A stretch of DNA of 8,459 bases from Acidobacteriaceae bacterium (GCA_003156615.1 PMHI01000395.1:1-8459), one strand, 5' to 3'; numbered from the stretch's first letter, positions 1 through 8,308 are shown. Numbers and translations are program-made. Notes: generated from the sequence alone by a model not told the origin.

Positions 1-490
1 TCTCAACCGGCAAGACGGACTCGCCGTTGCTGTTTCCGAGCCGAAACATGTCTCACATATCGCGAAGCGAACGGTGCTCGCGACTTCCCGCTCCCCGTTA
101 TCGTGCCGTGACAGGGCACAGCCCAACGATGGAGTCTTTCGCGCTGGTTTACTTCCGCAGTTGGATGGTTGGATGAGCTATCGTACGGCTACCTTAACGG
201 CTACCCAATTGGCCGAAAAAGGTTCCGGTACAACTGGGAAAATAGAAGGCCGATACGGAGAACCAACGGTTTAGCCTTCATTTTCAGGGGTCGCGGAGAA
301 TCCCCCCTCTCCGCCATCCACCAAATACTCCCTAAATCGTTGGTTCTGCATAATACCCTTTTAGATTTCCCAATGAGACTGGCACTTGGATATTTGGATA
401 CGCCATTTTCGCCAGTTTTGGGTAGCTAGATCGTAGCTAAGAACCCCTCCCGGCGCTACTACACCGCCGTGTGGCTGGGGCGGTCCCCGC
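1..490. other. Region without a supported gene
   Basis: No reading frame here is convincing. An open frame runs from the window edge (base 2) to 274 on the plus strand and could be the tail of a gene starting outside the window, but its translation is rich in scattered R, S and T and has no motif I recognise. A second frame (169-429) overlaps it and looks equally random. The region does hold a 7-base inverted repeat (GCGGAGA at 293-299, TCTCCGC at 308-314), which overlaps a tRNA-like 3' end described separately. GC-rich short stems lie at 455-490, just past the lipoprotein stop, but lack a clear T-run, so no terminator is called. Confidence 0.5.
299..316 (+). other. tRNA-Ser 3'-end-like fragment (possible attachment-site remnant)
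   Basis: The bases AATCCCCCCTCTCCGCCA match the typical last 18 bases of a bacterial serine tRNA: the 3' half of the T arm, the acceptor strand CCTCTCC, discriminator G and an encoded CCA. A GGGG (287-290) that could form the other side of the T stem lies upstream, but the T loop is longer than normal (TCGCGGAGAAT instead of TTCGAAT). No GGAGAGG acceptor 5' strand or GTGGCCGAG D-arm start is visible in the preceding 100 bases. It is therefore not a working tRNA. tRNA 3' ends are common integration sites for genomic islands, so an attachment-site copy is possible. Chance similarity is the main alternative. Confidence 0.3.
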
Positions 491-811
491 CTACCGACAT
501 TCGTAGATGGATTTGCCAGAATCCTGATCCATCGTCGCAGCGCAGGTCATCGTCAACTGAGGTCTCCTGATGCCCGAGGCTTTCCTGAGCTTGACATAGC
601 CAGAGAGGTGACGGTCAGAGTCCTTGATCAAGTTAACCTGTTCTACCTCAAAGCCCTTGATCTCATAGTCGTTCGTAATCTGATCTTGAGCCCTCGCCAC
701 ATCGGCCTGACTAAACACTTTCGGAGCGGGTTGAGGCGCGGCGGCGGTTTGGGAATTGTTGCAGCCCCCACAAGCCAGAAGGACTCCAACGCATAGGGCC
801 AGTGACCTCAT
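491..811 (-). CDS. Small putative lipoprotein, function unknown
   Basis: This 106-residue protein has a lipoprotein signal: Met-Arg, a hydrophobic stretch (residues 4-13) and a lipobox-like LLAC with Cys14, or alternatively GGC with Cys17. An Ala/Pro-rich linker (23-30) follows, as is usual between a lipid anchor and a folded domain. The mature part is small and polar, with cysteines at 90 (MTC) and 105 (YEC) near the C-terminus that could form a disulfide in the periplasm. A longer reading frame extends to 1015, but the start at 811 is preferred. It has GGAGG (817-821) five bases upstream and gives the signal peptide directly at the N-terminus; the extra 68 residues are Arg/Ser-rich and improbable. 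The protein is probably anchored in the outer or inner membrane facing the periplasm. I do not recognise the family. It diverges from the lipocalin-like gene to its right. Confidence 0.75.
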   Translation of the reverse strand: MRSLALCVGVLLACGGCNNSQTAAAPQPAPKVFSQADVARAQDQITNDYEIKGFEVEQVNLIKDSDRHLSGYVKLRKASGIRRPQLTMTCAATMDQDSGKSIYECR

Positions 812-1222
812 AACAGCCTCCAATTTTCTCGGGGAAGGAAAATTATCGGATGACGGAAGTGCCGGCCGCCAGATTACGGAAGTTTGGATTTGAATGCAAT
901 GTGATCTGGAAATATCCAGTGGACGCCGTCTGGGTCTGATGGAAATCATAAATCGCGACCGAATCGTGCTTCGGGATGTCTGTGAGCCTCTTTTCCAGCG
1001 GATGTAGGACCCCAACTGAGACAGGAATGCAACAATGTGTTTTATGCTTTCACCCAGGAAGGCGCCTATGCTCTCGGCGGTACTGCACAGCGGCCGCGTC
1101 GTCCTCTTCCCCGATAAATGCCGTTTTTCTCAGGGTCGAATTTGAAAGCAAGAATCGGAGTTTAAACGAGTGAAAATGCTGTTAGATTCACATTCATAGA
1201 CGTGATTGATGGAGGAAACACA
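812..1222. promoter_or_regulatory. Divergent intergenic region with an imperfect direct repeat
   Basis: This 411-base stretch separates two divergently transcribed genes and should hold both promoters. No gene is supported in it. The only structure I see is a 12-base direct repeat with one mismatch, GATGACGGAAGT (849-860) and GATTACGGAAGT (872-883), with a 23-base period. It lies 38-72 bases upstream of the lipoprotein start, a plausible place for a regulator. A TTGAAA at 1142-1147 could be a -35 box for the plus-strand gene, but no good -10 box follows at 16-18 bases. No promoter is firmly assigned. Confidence 0.3.
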
Positions 1223-1681
1223 ATGGCTGCGTTTACAAAAGACGAGAAGAAGATCGTCGATCTCATACTCGGGGCATGGAACCTGATTGAGTGGTCGGAG
1301 CGAAAGAACAACGGAGAAAAGGATTATCCGCTCGGAGCCGATGCGATTGGGCAAATCATTTACACAGACACTGGACACATGTCAGCTCAACTTGTGCAGA
1401 TAAGACGGGAGAAATTTGTCTCTGAGGACTGGCGTTCTGCGTCGAGCGTCGAAGCAGCGCGCGCATGGAAAGAGTATTTTGGGTACTTTGGAACCTTTTC
1501 AATCGATTTGGCGACGCATGCCGTGATCCATCATGTCGAGGGCGGATGGTTTCCGAACCTCCACGGTAGCGAACAGGTACGGGTGTTTCAGGTCGAGGGG
1601 ACACGATTGAATCTAGACGCAGATACCCAGTGGGGCAAAGTCCGAATCATCTGGGAGCGTACTATGTCAGCAATTCGCTGA
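1223..1681 (+). CDS. Lipocalin-like domain protein
   Basis: The 152-residue product matches the lipocalin-like domain family (Pfam Lipocalin_5 type) over its whole length. Visible hallmarks are the N-terminal helix leading to GAWNLIEW (17-24), PLG (36-38), GQIIYTDTGHMSAQL (43-57), WKEYFGYFGTFSID (82-95), the HHVEGGWFPNL segment (103-113) and a closing strand with WERT (144-147). Family members are small beta-barrels thought to bind small hydrophobic ligands; many are uncharacterised or fused to polyketide-tailoring enzymes. There is no signal peptide, so it should be cytoplasmic. An in-frame ATG at 1202 exists, but the start at 1223 is chosen because GGAGG (1211-1215) lies seven bases upstream. 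It appears monocistronic. The actual ligand cannot be inferred from sequence. Confidence 0.82.
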   Translation: MAAFTKDEKKIVDLILGAWNLIEWSERKNNGEKDYPLGADAIGQIIYTDTGHMSAQLVQIRREKFVSEDWRSASSVEAARAWKEYFGYFGTFSIDLATHAVIHHVEGGWFPNLHGSEQVRVFQVEGTRLNLDADTQWGKVRIIWERTMSAIR

Positions 1682-1696
1682 GCCATCCGGCTTTTT
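1680..1696 (+). terminator. Weak candidate terminator after the lipocalin-like gene
   Basis: A short hairpin (GAGCC 1680-1684 with GGCTT 1689-1693, including one G-T pair, loop ATCC) runs straight into a five-T stretch (1692-1696). It overlaps the stop codon. The stem is only about five base pairs, so this is a weak rho-independent candidate at best. Confidence 0.25.
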
Positions 1697-1822
1697 GCGT
1701 TATCTCGGATATTCCGCGAGTGTGGATGATCTGCGAGTTCTATTGCTCTATTGCTTTGTCAGCCCGGTACTGTCCGATAACAGAATCTATCGGAAACATC
1801 AATCCGAAAGAGCAGGGACATA

Positions 1823-2097
1823 GCTCTTAATCCGATTGGCGACACAGCCTGGGCCTCGGGCGATCGAGAACACGCGTTGGGCCACCAACTCGCGCAACGA
1901 ATGATCCACCTTGCCCACTTGCCGCTCGTCTCGCAGACAGGAGCTCAGCCCGCCACCAATCCATAGTGCCGATCGGCGGCCTTCAGCAGCAGGGCTCCCC
2001 CGTCGGAACTGCCCTCGTGCTGATCCAACTGGGCAACGATTGGCTTGCGAAAACTTTCTGGGAACAACAAATACTGTGTTGTGCTATCGTCTGACAT
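1823..2097 (-). pseudogene. IS1380-family transposase, N-terminal remnant with frameshift
   Basis: From the ATG at 2097 the minus strand encodes 50 residues beginning MSDDSTTQYLLFPESF and containing SSDGGALLL (30-38) followed by KAADRHYGLVAG. This matches the start of IS1380-type DDE transposases (typically SSDGG-LLL followed by a D-R--GL segment). A TGA at 1945-1947 then stops the frame. Homology continues in another frame from 1948 with LSSCLRDER, KVDHSLRELVAQRVFSIARG and a garbled CVANRIKS, matching the family's DxR, V-HSL-ELL-QRVF and GYED-ND segments. A one-base loss near 1948 explains the shift. Nothing resembling the catalytic DDE core follows, so about three quarters of a roughly 400-450-residue protein is gone. 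It cannot be active. Confidence 0.75.
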
Positions 2098-2102
2098 TAA
2101 GG

Positions 2103-2160
2103 AAGCCTCTTTTGTTGCGCAAACATTGTCTAGTCAACATGTTTGTAGCAGAAGAGGCTT
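2103..2160. repeat. Long imperfect hairpin upstream of the transposase start
   Basis: AAGCCTCTT (2103-2111) is the exact complement of AAGAGGCTT (2152-2160). Pairing continues inward through 2112-2118 with 2145-2151 (three G-T pairs), a two-base bulge (GC, 2119-2120) and AAACAT (2121-2126) with ATGTTT (2139-2144). That gives about 22 pairs around a 12-base loop. The hairpin ends six bases before the transposase ATG at 2097, and the only AGAGG-like ribosome binding site for that gene is within the stem (minus strand). Insertion sequences often use such hairpins to block translation from read-through transcripts; that role here is inference. It could also act as a terminator, since TTTT (2159-2162) follows on the plus strand. 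Confidence 0.6.
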
Positions 2161-2169
2161 TTCTTGTCT

Positions 2170-2253
2170 TCACATTCGTGAATTATCCGGGCTAGTGACT
2201 ATTGAGAACAGCAACAACACTGCGAACCACTGGCTGAAAACGCTCTTTTTCAT
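2170..2253 (-). pseudogene. Truncated exported-protein gene (signal peptide only)
   Basis: The minus strand from 2253 reads MKKSVFSQWFAVLLLFSIVT and then SPDNSRM before a TGA at 2170-2172, 27 residues in total. It has the layout of a classical signal peptide: two lysines, then a hydrophobic core AVLLLFSIV, then small polar residues. A strong ribosome binding site, GGAGG (2261-2265), is seven bases upstream, so this looks like a true gene start rather than chance. The frame breaks within a few codons of the proposed right end of the insertion-sequence relic (2191), suggesting the gene was interrupted there. I cannot find the rest of the gene beyond the relic. A genuine 27-residue secreted peptide is the less likely alternative. 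Confidence 0.45.
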
Positions 2254-2448
2254 TTCGTTGCCTCCATAGCGGTCATGGGGTAGTTGCCATATCCGGCGAT
2301 AAATCGACATTGTGCTCATTGGCCTGGATCGGTGAATTCTCAGCGAGTGAAATGGCTGTTTCCGCCAAACACACCTCTAGTTGGCGTCGAATGCGTAGAA
2401 TACGGGAAATGCTGTAAAGAGTCGAGAGACAGATGGGAGCGAGCGATC

Positions 2449-2637
2449 ATGGAAACACAGAGCGAACATAATCCCGATTCAAATCCAGCTGAGGCAGAAG
2501 CGCATATCAAAAGTGCTCACCAGATTCTGAAGGCGCTGCAAAACAAGATCGGAGTACATCCGGAAATCGGCGCGGCCATTACGAAACTGGAGATGGCTCT
2601 GAATGTTCTCGCAGTCCGGACTGGCGGAATGTTGTAA
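2449..2637 (+). CDS. Small helical protein of unknown function, 62 residues
   Basis: The product begins METQSEHNPDSNPAEAEAHI and ends with VRTGGML. After a polar N-terminus (1-15) it looks like two amphipathic helices, roughly 16-30 (with HQILKALQNKIG) and 37-56 (with IGAAITKLEMALNVLAV), separated by VHPEIG. The regular heptad-like spacing of Leu, Ile and Ala suggests helical-hairpin packing or self-association. There is no signal peptide or metal-binding cysteine. The frame is open upstream to 2284, but the start at 2449 is preferred: GGGAG (2435-2439) lies nine bases upstream and the upstream residues are Cys/Arg/Pro-rich and unlike the rest. It diverges from the truncated exported gene to its left. 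I do not recognise a named family. Confidence 0.6.
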   Translation: METQSEHNPDSNPAEAEAHIKSAHQILKALQNKIGVHPEIGAAITKLEMALNVLAVRTGGML

Positions 2638-2918
2638 CTGTGGACATGGTCGCAGACGAGTATGGATGCGGCCCAGGGATCCCGGACTACCAAGGAAGCC
2701 GTCATAGTTTCTTCCAGTCGGTCAGCGACACCAATTCGTCCAGGATTTCCTGTAATCTTTGCGAAATCCCCCGGCGTGTTGCGAATTCCTCTTAGTGCCC
2801 TTCTGTGTGCTGACTGCCTCAAGAGTTGAGAGACGGGCGCGCGTAAACTCTCCGTCGACCAGGCGCCAAATCCCGCGTGGATAGGAAACTAGGATTTTTC
2901 GCCAGCTACCGGCATGGT
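2638..2918. other. Intergenic region with a possible broken small ORF
   Basis: Two genes converge here, and no terminator hairpin is obvious. On the minus strand a frame opens at a GTG at 2922 overlapping the stop of the phospholipase D-like gene by four bases (GTGA) and runs to 2722. Near 2790, adding one base would switch it into a frame ending EILDELVSLTDWKKL at 2702, which looks more protein-like than the original frame. This could be a frameshifted small downstream gene, but the translation matches nothing I know and it may be chance. Confidence 0.15.
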
Positions 2919-3890
2919 TCACTCGGAGAAGGGCGTTCCTCCCTTGAAATCTGCGGTGATCGCCGTATTGACTCCAGTCATGCAGGCCTGATCGGAGAAG
3001 ATGAGCCCCAGTTCGCGGTTCTTACCCAATGATTCGCTGGTGAAATTTTCTGATCCCACAAACAGCTTGGCCGCTGGGGTACCATAGTCGGCCAGAACGG
3101 TCTTGGCGTGAATATAGTAGCCAGTCGAGGAAGTGTAGACGGCGATATGCGCGCCGGCGGATTTGAGCGTCGTGAGCACCGAGTCGTACTGATTCTCAAG
3201 ATTTTCCTGCACGAGGGTGACCGCGACGCCACGCTTGAGTGCCGCTTCCAGGGCCGTTGCAATGGACGGGTCATCGAACTCTTCCTGCGAGATGAGCAGT
3301 GAAGTTTTTGCGCTGCCGATGAGTGCTAGCAGCGCGCTGGAGGAGTTGGTGGGGCTCCAGACCAGATTTTCGCCCGTTGGCGGGGTGATGGACTGATTCT
3401 GGAAGTCGGCATTGAAGGTGGTTTCAATGGCCGCAATATCGGCCGCGTTGTTGGTAATCACGGCGAAGTCGCGCGAGGTGGCGTAGTCGGTGGGCGTGAG
3501 ATTGAGGGTCATGAGTGCCGCGGTGGCCTGGTCGACGGTGATCGTCTTCTGGTGCGTCGCCATGTAGGTCGGGTTTGCCCAATGAACCGCAACGTGGTTC
3601 TCCTGAAGATAGTTGTAGGCGGGGGTGTTGCTTTTCTTCTCGTCATTCTGATCGAGAATCACGCGGACCGCGATGCCGGCAGCCGCGGCTTTGCCGAGCA
3701 TTGACGTGACGGTAATGTCTGTGAGCTCGTATATGGTCATGTCGATGGATTTCTTGGCCGAGGAGAGCAGGTTGTAGATGGGAGTGAGATCGTCCGCAGG
3801 CTCGGTGATGAGGGTGTACCTGGTGGCAGACGATGGATTTGGGGCTGCCGATGAATGGTGCGCGGGATGCGGGGAAACATTTGCGTACAT
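2919..3890 (-). CDS. Phospholipase D-like protein with two HKD motifs
   Basis: This 323-residue protein has the bilobed phospholipase D fold. The first catalytic motif is H113-x-K115-x4-D120 (THQKTITVD), followed by a degenerate MTLNLTPTDYATSRDF block with Asn130. The second is H261-x-K263-x4-D268 (IHAKTVLAD), followed by the canonical GSENFTSESLGKNRELG (279-295). Both lobes carry the usual preceding helix (PIYNLLSSAKKSID, ALLALIGSAKTSLLI). Members cleave or transfer phosphodiester bonds, in phospholipids or nucleic acids, through a covalent phosphohistidine. The two complete motifs in one chain fit a monomeric enzyme. The start at 3890 has AGGAG (3898-3902) seven bases upstream. Residues 5-22 are a His/Pro/Ser/Ala-rich linker and no signal peptide is seen, so location is uncertain. 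Substrate cannot be told; cardiolipin synthase and nuclease roles are both possible. It seems to stand alone. Confidence 0.85.
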   Translation of the reverse strand: MYANVSPHPAHHSSAAPNPSSATRYTLITEPADDLTPIYNLLSSAKKSIDMTIYELTDITVTSMLGKAAAAGIAVRVILDQNDEKKSNTPAYNYLQENHVAVHWANPTYMATHQKTITVDQATAALMTLNLTPTDYATSRDFAVITNNAADIAAIETTFNADFQNQSITPPTGENLVWSPTNSSSALLALIGSAKTSLLISQEEFDDPSIATALEAALKRGVAVTLVQENLENQYDSVLTTLKSAGAHIAVYTSSTGYYIHAKTVLADYGTPAAKLFVGSENFTSESLGKNRELGLIFSDQACMTGVNTAITADFKGGTPFSE

Positions 3891-4679
3891 GGCGTGTCTC
3901 CTGGCTGCGGCGCGGCTTGCCCACGCACGAACTCCGAAATTGTACGCCTGGTGATGATGCGGGGAGTGAAAAAATGCCTCAATATGTCAACGCCGGTTGA
4001 AAATCCGCCTTTCGCCGATCCGAAATTCCCGTCATTACTAAAAACCTCCACTCGCAGCGTGCCAACTGCATGGATATACGTCGCAAGAGGAAGGCCCGAT
4101 GCTTCACTAAACCGTTGTACGGGCCAATAATTCTCTTTTCTGTAGAATCTGGAACGGCATGCACCAATTGCAGCTTTACTCGATGCCGCATCGAATCTCC
4201 GGACGCAAGATCGCATGAAACAAATCGTCGCCCGCACCGGCTCATCATCCCAGGGCACGATCCGGCGGTTTTCGCGAAGTTCCCCAATCCCGTGCCCGGA
4301 GTAGACTGAAATCCACTGATCTTAAGATGAAATCGACATTGACGCCGCAAAAGAACGCAGTGGCCGCGGTGGATTGGCGAGTCTTGGGTGACACATTGAG
4401 TGTCAGCGAAGGGGATTGGGGAGTGCGTTTATCTACATCACGTGACTATAACTGACCACCAGATTCCGATCACTTGCCTCCGCGCGGTATTAAAGGCTGG
4501 AGGCAATATGGCAGTCACACTCTGTCGGCAGGTCGGCAAAGGCAAAGCCCCGGCGCTATCAAAAGGTCAATCTCGCATTCTAACCAGAACACCGCAACAC
4601 AAAAGGGGACATTTCTAGTCGGTGAACGATACCGGCCGAGTATTGAAGGGTTTTAGAGAGGTTTGATACTGCAGGTTCG
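3891..4679. other. Intergenic region, about 790 bases without a supported gene
   Basis: Several overlapping frames exist on both strands (for example 3979-4350 and 3737-4258 on minus, 4070-4309 and 4400-4618 on plus), but their translations look random and none has a convincing ribosome binding site. The promoter of the phospholipase D-like gene should lie at the left side. A TTGACA (minus strand, 3990-3985) and a TACAAT (3944-3939) occur, but they are 40 bases apart and do not form one promoter. No rho-independent terminator is clear after the AraC-type gene (4620-4679). A small perfect inverted repeat at 4389-4405 is listed separately. Confidence 0.5.
4389..4405. repeat. Short perfect inverted repeat, TGACAC-5-GTGTCA
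   Basis: TGACAC (4389-4394) and GTGTCA (4400-4405) are perfect complements around ATTGA, giving a 17-base dyad. The size suits a dimeric repressor operator or a small hairpin. No neighbouring gene start makes the role clear, and a dyad of this size can occur by chance. Confidence 0.3.
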
Positions 4680-5678
4680 CTAAGCGGAAGCCATATGCAC
4701 GGTTCGCCACTGTCCGGGCGATGTGCCTTCCCATTCGTGGAAGGCGCGGAAGAAGGAATTGGCGTCCTCGTACCCTAGCAGATAAGCGGTTTCATTCAGT
4801 TCGAGCGAAGAGTGGAGCAGGTAATGCCGTGCCAGTTCGCGGCGGGCCTCTTCCATCAACTGCTGAAACGTCGCTCCATCTTCGGTGAGGCGACGTTGCA
4901 GAGTGCGCGTGCTCAGGCGCAGTTCCCGTGCCACATCATGTATGCCAGGACGTTGCCCCGCGAGCAATTGCTTCAATGTACCTTTTACTTGCTCGCGCAG
5001 GTTTTTCTCGGCAAGTTGCCGCTTCAGTTCGGCCTCAAGCTGAGGCGCAACCGTCGCCAGCAGATCGGCGTTGTAAGTGACGAAAGGGACATCCATGTCG
5101 GCTTTGTTGAACACGAGGACATTCCTAGCGGCTCGGAATTTGATCGGGCACTGAAAGTGCGTTTCATACATTGCCCGATTTGCCTCCGGCCACCGAAATT
5201 CGACGCGTTTGGGGTAAATCGTTCGACCGGTCCCGCGCCGGGCAATGGACAGAATCCAGGCAAAACAGACGTCGATCAGCAGCGCCGGCTCTTCCTTGTG
5301 AGCCAGGAGCCAGGTGAAATGAACCGTGGACTCGCCGCCGCGCTCGACCAAAGCAATTTTCTCGGGGCAGGTCAGCTGCTTGTATCGACCGATGCGGTCG
5401 ATGGCATCGCGGAAAGACCGGGTGCAAACGGCGGCAATCGCGATCGGATCGTAGCGCTCCATGCGATCTTCTGTTCCGAGTTTGAGCCCGATTGCCGGGT
5501 CACGACTGACTTCGGCAATTCCGCTGTAGAAAGCGAAGAATTCCTCGGTGGTCAGGAGGATCTTGTCCTGGCTGAACAAGCCGATGGGCAGGCCTGCGCT
5601 TCGCAAGATCGCCGAGGGAGAGAGCCCTCGGTCATCGAGCCTTCGAGCAATCGTATTGGAAATTCGAAATCGGTTCAC
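4680..5678 (-). CDS. AraC-family transcriptional regulator (Arabinose_bd-type N-terminal domain)
   Basis: The 332-residue protein combines an N-terminal ligand-sensing domain of the type found in OruR-like AraC regulators (residues about 15-210, including RYDPIAIAAVCTRSFRDAI and the PKRVEFRW strand) with a C-terminal AraC double helix-turn-helix. The first helix-turn-helix spans about 246-265 (IHDVARELRLSTRTLQRRL). The second and family signature spans about 294-325 (LNETAYLLGYEDANSFFRAF ending in GTSPGQWR). It should bind tandem DNA half-sites and recruit RNA polymerase when its ligand is present. The start is GTG at 5678, with AAGG (5686-5689) seven bases upstream; an in-frame stop lies five codons further up, and no ATG follows until residue 72. 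The weak start may keep its level low. It follows the cupin gene by 43 bases on the same strand, so it is probably the last gene of the operon it controls. Confidence 0.9.
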   Translation of the reverse strand: MNRFRISNTIARRLDDRGLSPSAILRSAGLPIGLFSQDKILLTTEEFFAFYSGIAEVSRDPAIGLKLGTEDRMERYDPIAIAAVCTRSFRDAIDRIGRYKQLTCPEKIALVERGGESTVHFTWLLAHKEEPALLIDVCFAWILSIARRGTGRTIYPKRVEFRWPEANRAMYETHFQCPIKFRAARNVLVFNKADMDVPFVTYNADLLATVAPQLEAELKRQLAEKNLREQVKGTLKQLLAGQRPGIHDVARELRLSTRTLQRRLTEDGATFQQLMEEARRELARHYLLHSSLELNETAYLLGYEDANSFFRAFHEWEGTSPGQWRTVHMASA

Positions 5679-5721
5679 GATGCTGCCTTGAGACTAACCC
5701 GCGAAGTCCTAACCCGGCTCT

Positions 5722-6120
5722 TCATCCTTTCTTGTATTGTTCGTCGCTGACATGCTCCATCCAGTCAACCACCTTTCCGTCTTTGTTTCCCTGAATCGCG
5801 ATGTGGGTCATGGCAGTCGTCGGCGCGGCGCCATGCCAGTGTTTCTCGCCGGGCGAGAACCAGACGACATCACCGGGCCGGATTTCATCGACCGGGCCTC
5901 CCCAATGCTGAGCCCGGCCGCACCCAGCAGTGACGATGAGAGTCTGACCGAGCGGATGCGTATGCCATGCCGTGCGCGCGCCGGGCTCGAAGGTTACGCT
6001 CGCGCCTTGCACCCATGCCGGATCAGGCGCCTGAAAAAGCGGATCGATCCGCACGGTGCCAGTGAACCAGTCGGACGGTCCCTTGCCGGAGGGTTGAGAG
6101 CCAGCTCGTTTGATTTCCAT
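5722..6120 (-). CDS. Small single-domain cupin protein
   Basis: The 132-residue product is a monocupin. Motif 1 is [20 protein letters not shown] (47-66), with metal-ligand histidines His53 and His55. The usual glutamate is replaced by Gln59. Motif 2 is [16 protein letters not shown] (83-98), where His94 fits the PxGxxH ligand. The conserved N-terminus ([15 protein letters not shown]) and QHWGG segment (71-75) place it in the COG1917-type cupins often found beside aldo/keto reductases and carboxymuconolactone decarboxylases. It probably binds a divalent metal and is cytoplasmic; the reaction is not known. The start at 6120 has GAGGG (6129-6133) eight bases upstream. It lies 51 bases after the aldo/keto reductase and 43 before the regulator, in the same likely transcript. 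Confidence 0.88.
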   Translation of the reverse strand: MEIKRAGSQPSGKGPSDWFTGTVRIDPLFQAPDPAWVQGASVTFEPGARTAWHTHPLGQTLIVTAGCGRAQHWGGPVDEIRPGDVVWFSPGEKHWHGAAPTTAMTHIAIQGNKDGKVVDWMEHVSDEQYKKG

Positions 6121-6171
6121 TTTGTGTTCCCTCAGTTGATTTCTCGCCAGGCGTTCGCCCCGGGCGGCACA

Positions 6172-8308
<2,137 letters not shown>

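Larger units (their letters stand above)
1763..2191 (-). mobile_element. Possible internally deleted IS1380-type element
   Basis: This is a candidate 429-base relic that encloses the transposase fragment. Both outer ends read CCCGG inward (plus strand from 1763, minus strand from 2191). Flanks GTCAG on the left and, inverted, GTCACTAG on the right extend the symmetry imperfectly. IS1380-family elements usually start with CC and have short inverted ends, which fits, but similarity inside CCCGG is poor and I find no clean target-site duplication. An additional 7-base inverted repeat (TCCGATA 1773-1779, TATCGGA 1788-1794) lies near the left end. Full-length IS1380 elements are about 1.5-2 kb, so most of the element would be missing. 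The transposase call is firmer than these boundaries. Confidence 0.35.

Noticed and set aside
812..1015. Longer start for the lipoprotein gene, adding 68 residues
   Set aside because: The extension is Arg/Ser-rich and would bury the signal peptide; GGAGG directly precedes the start at 811.
3939..3990. TTGACA and TACAAT upstream of the phospholipase D-like gene as a promoter
   Set aside because: The two boxes are 40 bases apart, so they cannot form one sigma-70 promoter.
3737..4258. 173-residue minus-strand frame overlapping the start of the phospholipase D-like gene
   Set aside because: It overlaps a gene with clear catalytic motifs in another frame and its C-terminal part is Pro/Arg/Ser-rich shadow sequence; nothing recognisable precedes the overlap.
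3979..4350. 123-residue minus-strand frame in the gene-free stretch
   Set aside because: Its translation is Arg/Cys-rich without any motif, it overlaps several equally long frames, and no ribosome binding site was seen.
4555..4625. Two AAAAGG-starting segments, including GGGGACATTTCTA, resembling terminal repeats of IS21/IS481-type elements
   Set aside because: The similarity rests on a few bases recalled from such elements; no transposase remnant or matching opposite end is present nearby.
4812..5750. 312-residue open frame on the plus strand
   Set aside because: It is antisense to the AraC-type regulator gene, has no recognisable domain and has no ribosome binding site; the minus-strand frame carries a full two-domain regulator.
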